DNA of 64,000 nt from Piscicola geometra (Eukaryota > Annelida > Clitellata > Hirudinida > Piscicolidae): contig OX030971.1 in the NCBI GenBank assembly GCA_943735955.1, positions 3,589,713 to 3,653,712 on the forward strand, in the 5' to 3' direction. Made by a program: the position numbers and the translations under genes. Shown here in pieces: positions 16,986-24,408 of the stretch. Under the pieces are notes generated by a model. It was not told where the DNA came from. It saw nothing but the letters and a program-made list of their open reading frames with translations, and searched no databases. Position 1 is the first letter of the stretch. Each line of letters begins with the position of its first letter.

Positions 16986-18522
16986 CAACCAGAATACCCA
17001 AAACCAAAACTACCCCAACAACAACCCCAGAAATTACCAGAACAACAATCATAACAATCAGAACAACTACAACACAAGATACAATGACAACAGAAACAAC
17101 AACAGATACAATCTATACAACAAAAACCATAACAGAAACCACAACAACAATAGTAACAACTTCAACAACAACAAAAATAATAACATGAACAACAATAACA
17201 ACACGGACTCAGACCTGAAAAGAAATTTAATCAAGATTTTCAAAAGGCTCAACCAAATCTCCAACTTTCAAAAACTAGAAAAAAAAATGAAATTTGAACT
17301 AGGTATTATCAAAAATATACAATCGATTAATATAAATAACCTAACAGAAGACTCAACGCTCTCAGGGAATATAACTGATCTAACAGAAGAGTTCAGAATT
17401 AGTCTAAGAATGACAATCCTTGAAAAACAGGAAGCCCATGTAGATAACATGATCAAAACTTTGAAATACAAGAGTATCCAAAATGATCTAAAACCAATTT
17501 GGGAATACACCAAGAAACAAAACCCAAAATGGGATGACAAATTGTTCGAAAGACTAACAATAAAACTAAACAACCTAAACCCAACAACCCCGGAGCCACC
17601 CCTACCACAACAAACCCCACCACAACTAATCACAACACAAACCAACGACATTAGTTCGAAACTCGAAGAAACACTAAAATATCTTCAGAGCCTCCAGAAC
17701 CTAATCAACAAATCAAACAGCCAAACCAAACAACAAAAAGACAATAAAAACGATCAAACGGAAGAACACAAAGATATAGAGATGGAAACCGAGGAAGGAA
17801 TAGTAGAAGAAGAAGAAGAAGAAGAAGAAGAAGAAGAAGAAGAAGAAGAAGAAGAAGAAGAAGATGCAGAAGAAGAGGACCCAATAGTACAAAGCGAACT
17901 AGACATATTAACCGAGATCACACTAGAGATGAACGACATCGAAATGAACCTAACGGAACTAAGTGAATTAGGCCTCGAGGACCTCAAGAAAATCACAGAG
18001 AATGAATTAAACCACAAAAGAATCACCAATCTGAAACTAATACAAATAACTTCCAAAAAAATAAACAAAATTAAAAAAATCAACACCCTTAAATACAAAC
18101 GGAAGGAAATTATAGATAAAAAGAAGAAACTAGCTGAAATGCTAGAAATGTTCAACCTCAACAACCAAACCCTGATCGACCTCAAACAATCAGGCTTCTC
18201 CCCCCCAAAGAACCCTAACCCTTACCTTAACCGTAACCCTAACCCTGAACCTAACCCTAACCCTAACTCTAACCTTAATCCCAACCCTAGCCCTGGCCCT
18301 GACCCTGGCCTTAACCCTAACCCTAACACGGACCCTAACTCAGTCCCTAACCCCACACCTAACCCGACACCCAACCCAACTAATATCCCTACAACCATCA
18401 CGATACTGGAAAAACCCCCCCAAACGGACACACCCCCTCAAACGGACACACCCACCAATCCGCAAGAGAAAATCTCCCCAAAGAAAACAAGAGGAAGAAA
18501 ACAAACAAATACAAAAAACTGA
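16864..18522 (+). CDS. ORF1 of telomere-associated Penelope-like element
   Basis: The open frame ends at TGA 18520-18522. No ATG precedes residue 108 (17185), so the real start is uncertain; the upstream open part may be UTR. Residues about 40-115 are Asn/Gln-rich, encoded by AAC repeats. Then come charged helical segments (KRLNQISNFQKLEKKMKF), a glutamate run at about residues 314-335 encoded by GAA repeats, a coiled-coil (KKINKIKKINTLKYKRKE), an Asn-Pro-rich tail at about 451-505, and a basic end (KKTRGRKQTNTKN). This layout suggests a nucleic-acid-binding or assembly protein like a gag-type ORF1; function is inferred. The last codons form a -1 slippery site and the RT frame is at -1. Confidence 0.65.
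   Translation: MTLTRPVKNDLLIIILNEDTIPVTLTRPVESDLSTLTLKINNQNTQNQNYPNNNPRNYQNNNHNNQNNYNTRYNDNRNNNRYNLYNKNHNRNHNNNSNNFNNNKNNNMNNNNNTDSDLKRNLIKIFKRLNQISNFQKLEKKMKFELGIIKNIQSININNLTEDSTLSGNITDLTEEFRISLRMTILEKQEAHVDNMIKTLKYKSIQNDLKPIWEYTKKQNPKWDDKLFERLTIKLNNLNPTTPEPPLPQQTPPQLITTQTNDISSKLEETLKYLQSLQNLINKSNSQTKQQKDNKNDQTEEHKDIEMETEEGIVEEEEEEEEEEEEEEEEEEEDAEEEDPIVQSELDILTEITLEMNDIEMNLTELSELGLEDLKKITENELNHKRITNLKLIQITSKKINKIKKINTLKYKRKEIIDKKKKLAEMLEMFNLNNQTLIDLKQSGFSPPKNPNPYLNRNPNPEPNPNPNSNLNPNPSPGPDPGLNPNPNTDPNSVPNPTPNPTPNPTNIPTTITILEKPPQTDTPPQTDTPTNPQEKISPKKTRGRKQTNTKN
18213..18378 (+). repeat. Telomere-like repeats inside ORF1 coding sequence
   Basis: About 27 units derived from CCCTAA (AACCCTAACCCT with changes such as CCTGAA, CCTGGC, CCCAACC) stay in frame and encode alternating Asn-Pro, changing to PGPDPG and PNPTPN. 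The changes avoid stops and keep proline in place, which suggests that the peptide is under some selection. Confidence 0.85.
18513..18522 (+). promoter_or_regulatory. Candidate -1 ribosomal frameshift site, A AAA AAC, at the ORF1 stop
   Basis: In the ORF1 frame the sequence reads ACA AAA AAC TGA. Bases 18513-18519 form the heptamer A AAA AAC in the X XXY YYZ phase required for -1 slippage, directly before the stop. After slippage the next codon is CTG at 18519-18521, and that frame stays open into the RT domain. No strong hairpin or pseudoknot was found just downstream by eye. Confidence 0.6.
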
Positions 18523-19116
18523 ATCCAGAGTCTGCGAAGCCCACCTACATTAACTTATCTAACCACACACTAAATAATAACATAATCAAAATATTGAATA
18601 AAGGACTGGGTTTCGTTGACTCTGACCCCTACTGTAACTATTATAAATATAAATCCTTTTACCATAAACTGAAGAGAGACCTCTCACTTAAATTTTATTT
18701 TAGAAGACTCAACAAAAATAATGACTACCTATCACACAAAGAAAGACTTAACTTCAAACTTACATCTAACTTCAAACCTCCATCCAACTTTACACCCAAA
18801 GAAGAAAATCTTTCTGAATCAGTAAACCAACTATTACGTAAATTAACACAAGTCATCAACCAAGATCTCTATAAGAGAAAGAAAAAGAAAAAACTCAACA
18901 TAATACCGATTAACATTAAAATGACTAAAATAAAACACCTAAACAAAGATAAAACTAATACCTTATTTATTACCAACAATAGAATGAATATAACTAAAGA
19001 AGAAAAAGAAGCACTCAAGATATTGAAAAACAACGTTAAGAACAAACTAATTACAATCAAAAAAGCAGACAAGAACGATGTCTTCATAATACAAAATTAC
19101 GCCGACTACGATAAGG
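18519..19116 (+). pseudogene. Penelope-like RT, N-terminal domain
   Basis: The -1 frame relative to ORF1 is open from before 18519. It contains ILNKGLGFVDSDPY, matching the 'L-KGL-F-P' block that begins Penelope-like RTs, then YHKLKRDLSLKFYFRRLNK, and KEALKILKNNVKNKLITIKK followed by ADKNDVFIIQNYADY, the conserved 'aL..L..n..i...kADK....vi..-Y' block. Homology stops at about 19116, before the FYGLPKIHK/RPI block expected next. The frame then runs through unrelated sequence to a stop at 19167-19169. Confidence 0.7.
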
Positions 19117-19808
19117 AGGGCGGAGGAGGACAGAGAAGTCATGGTAGTATAAAAGGGATTAGATTTTAAATACCCGAGTGAAAAATATTTCAATCTTTTG
19201 TTTCAAAATAGTAATATTAATTAATCATAATATTAATAATTGAGAATAAAAAAATTATTTAAAGAACCAAACTGCACAGGTTTTCCAGCTGGGAACAGAA
19301 GTTTCCAGGAGTGTTCGAGGACTGCGCACGTGGTCAGCACCAACAAGCAGAATTCCACCATGAGCGAGGAAAACATGCCCCAAGGGGTCAAAGTGGGCTT
19401 TCTGGAGGGTGGGGCAGCAGCAGGAGGGGTGGTTGATGGGGCAGAAAAAGGAGGGGTGGTTGTTGAGGGGAGGGACAAGGAAGGTGGGGTGGTTGAGGGG
19501 AAAGACAGGGAAAGTGGCCAAGAAGATGTCTCACCCGATTCATCACTTGGCCAGTACTTGGTCAGTACTGAGAGACGAGGAGGAGTGAGGGAGGAGGGAG
19601 GGGATGAGGGTGGAGACGACACAAAGGGGGAGGAGAACAGAGAATTCATGACGCCCTTCAAGTCCTTCCCAAAGCACACTCGACCACCACCACCACCATC
19701 ATCATCTCCTACCACCAACAATGCACGCCCCGTTGAGAGCACGCCAGCGAACCAGAAGGCGGCGAAGAAGTCCTCGAGTCAGCTCTTCCTCGAGAGACAG
19801 GACCCCTC
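19117..19808 (+). other. Foreign segment replacing part of the Penelope-like RT
   Basis: Between the RT N-terminal block and the RT core about 690 bases of unrelated sequence replace roughly 100 residues of the RT (finger region). Bases 19117-19258 are AT-rich and non-coding; 19259-19808 are GC-rich, unlike the AT-rich element around them. The left junction is GATAAGGAG/GGCGGAGG; the right junction is GACCCCTC/ATGAAGACA. It may be a captured host transcript, a later insertion with deletion, or a mis-assembly. Confidence 0.6.
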
Positions 19809-19812
19809 ATGA
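19360..19812 (+). CDS. Unrecognised 150-residue low-complexity ORF inside the Penelope-like element
   Basis: An ATG in good context (TTCCACCATGAGC) opens a 150-residue frame: MSEENMPQGVKVGFLEGG, then Gly/Glu/Val-rich repeats (GGVVEGKDRESG), PDSSLGQYLVSTERRGG, a poly-proline/serine stretch (HTRPPPPPSSS) and a basic end. It looks intrinsically disordered; no domain is recognised. Its stop overlaps the start of the RT-core ORF as ATGA (ATG 19809, TGA 19810-19812). The open frame extends upstream of the ATG to 19240. The opposite strand is also open, as expected of GC-rich low-complexity DNA, so the coding status is uncertain. Confidence 0.35.
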   Translation: MSEENMPQGVKVGFLEGGAAAGGVVDGAEKGGVVVEGRDKEGGVVEGKDRESGQEDVSPDSSLGQYLVSTERRGGVREEGGDEGGDDTKGEENREFMTPFKSFPKHTRPPPPPSSSPTTNNARPVESTPANQKAAKKSSSQLFLERQDPS

Positions 19813-20624
19813 AGACACATACAAGCTACCTACAAGACAGCTTTGAATTGATAAAAATAATAAACCAACTAAATTTAGAAAACAAAATTAATAACGACAA
19901 CAGAAATTTAATCCTTGCGACCGCTGATATTACCTCCCTTTATACTAATATGATTAATAAAAAGACCGTTGCAAAAACAATTAAAATTTTAAAAAAATAC
20001 CCTGTTCCGAACCGACCAGATAAACTGGTAATAGATCTACTCAAAATTACCCTAAACAATATTTTTTTTACCTACGAGGATGAAGCATTCAAACAAACTA
20101 ACGGTTTAGCAATGGGTATTTCAATGGCACCCGCATTAGCCAACATTTACCTTCATGACCTCGACAATATAATTTTAAAAACAAAGCCTATCTTATATAA
20201 AAGATATATTGACGACATACTAATAGTTAGCACAAAAGAAACCCTCTCAGAAATAAAATTGAAGACAACCAACAGATTAAGAGAGATAGAACTAACATAC
20301 ACAGAAAACTTAAACAACCTTAACTTCCTAGACCTAACCCTTACATTACACAATAACAAGATCACAACAAAAACTTACATTAAAGACACTAACAATTTCA
20401 ATTGGCTACACGCCGAGTCAAACCACCCGAGACATATAATCAACAACCTACATAAAGCTGGCCTTACAAGATTTGCAAGACAATGCTCGGAAAAATCCGA
20501 CTATGACACGATAGCCAGGAAATTCTGTAGAATGCTCTCGAACAAAGGTCATAACTACACCAAGATGAAGATCAGCAGCAAGCTGATATGTATTAAGAAC
20601 AACACCAATAATTATAATAACAGC

Positions 20625-20679
<55 letters not shown>

Positions 20680-20933
20680 GTATTAATGATAACAACAATA
20701 ATAGGATCATGACTAGTAATGACAATGATAACAATAATGACAATAACAACCAAGCTACATCAAGAAACATCTTTCTACCGATAGTAATAGACTACGCTAC
20801 AAGTAATAAAAGACTACTTGATAAACTCTGCACACTGATTAACAAACACGAAACAGAGAACACAATACACACAAAAATCAAACTCATAAAGACTTTCTAC
20901 ACAGGCAAGAGCCTGATCAGGCAATTGATGTGA
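19809..20933 (+). pseudogene. Penelope-like reverse transcriptase core without GIY-YIG endonuclease
   Basis: 374 residues. RT motif A is ILATADITSLYTN (Asp at about 40), motif B is NGLAMGISMAPALANIYL (about 98-115), motif C is KRYIDDILIVS (YIDD at 133-136, bases 20205-20216), then FLDLTLTLHNNKITTKTYIK and SNHPRHIINNLHKAGLTRFA, the Penelope-like post-RT block. An asparagine run follows, made by AAT repeats (20627-20673). The protein ends with GKSLIRQLM. No GIY-YIG domain follows, which places it with endonuclease-deficient, telomere-attaching Penelope-like elements. The catalytic part is intact but the finger region upstream is replaced by foreign DNA, so this copy is probably inactive. Confidence 0.8.
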
Positions 20934-20983
20934 AGAAAAAAACCCCCATGCCCCCGTCGCCTTCTTCTCCCAGTACGAACCGG

Positions 20984-20998
20984 AAGGTTCAACTGTAT
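20984..20998 (+). other. Short perfect hairpin in the 3' UTR of the Penelope-like element
   Basis: GAACC-GGAA-GGTTC can form a five-base stem with a GGAA loop about 50 bases after the stop codon. The truncated copy upstream keeps a related word, AAACCGGAAAGATTC, at about 16613-16627. A role in template recognition by the RT is possible but not shown. Confidence 0.35.
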
Positions 20999-21017
20999 CG
21001 AAAAGATGCACACAACT

Positions 21018-21082
21018 CTAACCCTAACCCTAACCCTAACCCTAACCCTAACCTAACCCTAACCCTAACCCTAACCCTAACC
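21018..21082 (-). repeat. Telomeric repeat tract (CCCTAA)n at the 3' end of the Penelope-like element
   Basis: About ten units of CCCTAA with one CCTAA slip, starting 85 bases after the RT stop. The plus strand is C-rich, so the element's 3' end faces the chromosome-proximal side. This is the geometry expected when cDNA synthesis was primed by the 3' end of a telomeric G-strand. The unique sequence to its right belongs to the B55 gene region. Confidence 0.95.
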
Positions 21083-21087
21083 ACAAG

Positions 21088-21683
21088 TGTGTATGTGTGT
21101 TCTCCTGTATAAGTGTGTGTGTGTAAGTGTGGGGGGGGGGGGGGTTGTTGTGTTGTGAGGTATGTGGGTGATTTAAAAGGATTGAATGTACTTTGTGTTC
21201 ATATTTATTTATCCACAATTCCTCATTCATTCATTCACTATTCTTCATTCTTTCATCCAGCATTCATCATTCATTCATTCACCATCACCCATTCATTCAC
21301 CAATCATTTCCCATTCATCCATCTACCATTCCAATATTATCTATTCATCCATATACCATAAATTTATCCATCTACCATTTCTCTATCCTCTATTGATTCA
21401 TCCACCATTCCTCATTCATTCATCCTTCCATTCACCATTAATCATCCTCCCTCATTCATTCATCCTTCCATTCACCATTCGTCCGCCACATCCATTCATC
21501 CACCATTCACTCATCCACAACTCCTCATACATTCCTCCACCATCCACTCATCCCTCATTCACCATCCATTCACTCATCTCTCATCCACCACTCATCCGTT
21601 CACCATTCATGCTTCCTCCATCCATCCATTCATTCACCCGTAACGAAGCATGCATGCACCCAAGCAACAACACGTCCTCCCAC
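21088..21683. repeat. GT/G-run and CATTCATC-type low-complexity stretch
   Basis: 21088-21127 is a GT-rich microsatellite, followed by a run of about 14 G at 21130-21143. From about 21200 to 21650 imperfect CATTCATC / CACCATTC units dominate the plus strand. The region lies between the telomeric tract and the last visible B55 exon, and would be intron or degraded 3' part of that gene. No further B55 exon was found in it. Confidence 0.7.
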
Positions 21684-21730
21684 CTCCATGAGGTCCTCCA
21701 TCACGGCTGGCTTGATGTTGATGATGATGT
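21684..21730 (-). other. PPP2R2: B55 exon: IKPAVMEDLME block
   Basis: The acceptor CCATTGCAG is followed by ATCATCATCAACATCAAGCC, which encodes NIIINIKPAVMEDLME, matching NIVDIKPANMEELTE of B55 with one extra Ile, probably from ATC-repeat slippage. The donor is GAG|GTGGGA, phase 0. This is the last visible exon. Confidence 0.85.
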
Positions 21731-22137
21731 CTGCAATGGTGGTGATGATGGCGATGATGATGCTGATGATGATGATGATGCTGATGATGATGCTGATGAT
21801 GATGCTGATGATGTGATGATGATGATGTTGATGATGATGTCTGCAATGGTGGTGATGATGATGATGATGACGATGCTGATGATGATGATGATGATGATGC
21901 TGATGATGATGATGATGCTGATGATGATGATGATGCTGATGATGATGATGATGCTGATGATGATGCTGATGATGATGATGCTGATGATGTGATGATGATG
22001 ATGTTGATGATGATGTCTGCAATGGTGGTGATGATGATGATGATGACGATGATGATGACGATGATGATGACGATGATGTGATGTTGATGATGATGTTGAT
22101 GATGATGTTGATGACGATGATAGAAAGTAGATCAGAC
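21731..22137. repeat. (GAT)n / (ATC)n trinucleotide array in a B55 intron
   Basis: GAT-rich trinucleotide repeat with interspersed GCT and GTT. A 29-base block containing GATGATGTCTGCAATGGTGG (the exon start and acceptor of the next exon, on the minus strand) is found at about 21715, 21832 and 22006, so the splice-acceptor region has been copied twice into the array. Confidence 0.9.
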
Positions 22138-22207
22138 TGAAGCACTGGTTGGAGACTTGGTAGTGCCAGAGGTTGATGCTGAGTTCGTCTGCCGAAAGGA
22201 AGGTTTC
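22138..22207 (-). other. PPP2R2: B55 exon: ETFLSADELSINLW block
   Basis: The acceptor is CCCTCCACAG; its pyrimidine tract is supplied directly by the TCCC repeat array. The exon encodes ETFLSADELSINLWHYQVS and NQCF, matching ETYLSADDLRINLWHLEIT-RSF of B55. The donor is a weak A|GTCTGA. Confidence 0.85.
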
Positions 22208-22211
22208 CTGT

Positions 22212-24208
22212 GGAGGGAGGGATGGAGGGAGGGAGAAGGGAGGAGGGAGGGAGGGAGGAAGAAAGGAGGGAGGGAGGGAGGAGGGAGGGAGGGAGGAGGG
22301 AGGGAGGGAGGAGAGAGGGAGGGAGAAGGGAGGGAGGGAGGAGGGAGGGAGGGAGGGAGGGAAGAGGGAGGGAGGGAGGAGGGAGGGAGGAGGGAGGGAG
22401 GGAGGGATGAAGGGAGGGAGGAGGGAGGGAAGGAGGGATGGAGGGAGGAGGGAGGGAGGGAGGGAAGAGGGAGGGAGGGAGGAGGGAGGGAGGAGGAAGG
22501 GAGGAGGGAGGGAGGAGGGAGGGAGGAGGGAGGGAGGGAGGAGGGAGGGAGGGAGGAGGGATGGAGGTAGGGAGGGATGGATAAGGGAGGAGGGAGGAAG
22601 AAAGGAGGGAGGGAGGGAGGAGGAAGGGAGGGAGGAGGAAGGGAGGGAGGAGGGAGGGAGGGAGGAGGGAGGGAGGAGGGAGGGAGGGAGGAGGGAGGGA
22701 GGGAGGAGGGAGGGAGGGAGGAGGGAGGGAGGGAGGGAGGGAAGAGGGAGGGAGGGAGGGAAGAGGGAGGGAGGGAGGGAAGAGGGAGGGAGGGAGGGAA
22801 GAGGGAGGGAGGGAGGAGGGAGGGAGGAGGGAGGGAGGAGGGAGGGAGGAGGGAGGGAGGAGGGAGGGAGGGGGAGGAGGGAGGGAGGAGGGAGGGAGGG
22901 AGGGATGGAGGGAGGGAGAAGGGAGGAGGGAGGGAGAAGGGAGGAGGGAGGGAGGAGGGATGGAGGTAGGGAGGGATGGAGAAGGGAGGAGGGATGGAGG
23001 TAGGGAGGGATGGAGAAGGGAGGAGGGAGGGAGGGAGGAGGGAGGAAGAAAGGAGGGAGGGAGGGAGGAGGGAGGGGAGGGAGGAGGGAGGAAGGGAGGA
23101 GGGAGGGAGGGAGGAGGGAGGGAGGGAGGGAGGGAGGGAGGGAGGAGGGAGGAAGGGAGGAGGGAGGGAGGGGAGGAGGGAGGGAGGGAGGGAGGAGGGA
23201 GGGAGGGAGGGAGGGAAGAGGGAGGGAGGGAGGAGGGAGGGAGGGAGGGAGGGAAGAGGGAGGAGGGAGGGAGGAGGGATGGAGGTAGGGAGGGATGGAG
23301 AAAGGAGGGAGGGAGGGAGGAGGGAGGGAGAGAGGAGGGAGGGAGGGAGGAGGGAGGGAGAAAGGAGGGAGGGAGGGAGGAGGGAGAGATGGAGGAGGGA
23401 GAGAGGGAGAAAGGAGGGAGGGAGGGATGGAGGTGGGGAGGAATGGAGAAGGGAGGAGGGAGGAAGAAAGGCGGGAGGGAGGGAGGAGGTAGGGAGGGAG
23501 GGAGGGAGGGAGGAGGGAGGGAGGGAGGAGGGAGGGAGGGAGGGAAGAGGGAGGGAGGGAGGAGGGAGGGAAGAGGGAGGGAGGGAGGAGGGAGGGAGGG
23601 AGGAGGGAGGGAGGGAGGGAGGAAGGAGGGAGGGAGGGATGGAGGGAGGGAGAAGGGAGGAAGGAGGATGGAGGGAGGAGGGTAGGGAGAAAGGAGGGAG
23701 GGAGGGAGGAGGGAGGGATGGAGGTAGGGAGGGATGGAGAAGGGAGGAGGGATGGAGGTAGGGAGGGATGGAGAAGGGAGGAGGAAGGGAGGGAGGAGGT
23801 AGGAAGAAAGGAGGGAGGGAGGGAGGAGGAAGGGAGGGAGGAGGGAGGGAGGGAGGAGGGAGGGAGGAGGGAGGGAGGGAGGAGGAAGGGAGGGAGGAGG
23901 GAGGGAGAAAGGAGGGAGGGAGGAAGGAGGGAGGGAGGGAGGAGGGAGGGAGGGAGGAGGGAGGGAGGGAGGAGGGAGGGAGGGAGGGAGGAGGGAGGGA
24001 GGGAGGGAGGGAGGGAGGAGGGAGGGAGGAGGGAGGGAGAAGGGAGGGAGGGAGAAGGAGGGAGGGAGGGAGGAGGGAGGGAGGAAGGAGGGAGGAGGAG
24101 GAGGGAGGAGGAAGGGAGGGAGGAGGGAGGGAGGGAGGGAGGGAGAGAGGGAGGGAGGAGGGAGGGAGGGAGGGAGGAGGGAGGGAGGGAGGGAGGGAGG
24201 AGGGGGGG
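22212..24208. repeat. (GGGA)n-type purine array, intronic
   Basis: Two kilobases of GGGA/GGAGGGA with interruptions (GAGAAGGGA, GATGGAGG). The plus strand is nearly all purine. On the minus strand it reads CCCT/TCCC, the sense strand of the B55 gene. It ends at the assembly gap, so the true length is unknown. Long open frames on both strands are by-products. Confidence 0.95.
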
Positions 24209-24408
24209 NNNNNNNNNNNNNNNNNNNNNNNNNNNNNNNNNNNNNNNNNNNNNNNNNNNNNNNNNNNNNNNNNNNNNNNNNNNNNNNNNNNNNNNNNNNN
24301 NNNNNNNNNNNNNNNNNNNNNNNNNNNNNNNNNNNNNNNNNNNNNNNNNNNNNNNNNNNNNNNNNNNNNNNNNNNNNNNNNNNNNNNNNNNNNNNNNNNN
24401 NNNNNNNN
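24209..24408. other. Assembly gap (200 N)
   Basis: A run of exactly 200 N between the GGGA array and the 36/37-bp satellite. The round number suggests a placeholder. The missing B55 exons, if they exist, could lie here. Confidence 0.99.

Noticed and set aside
19233..19742. Minus-strand 169-codon frame opposite the ORF at 19360
   Set aside because: Low-complexity Ser/Pro/Thr reading of the opposite strand; the plus strand has the better start context. Neither is firmly proven.
21186..21992. 268-codon plus-strand frame
   Set aside because: It is made of CATTCATC and GAT repeats and runs antisense across a B55 exon.
22157..24200. Long Gly/Arg/Glu-rich and Pro/Ser/Leu-rich open frames
   Set aside because: They are translations of the GGGA/TCCC tetranucleotide array and cross the N gap.
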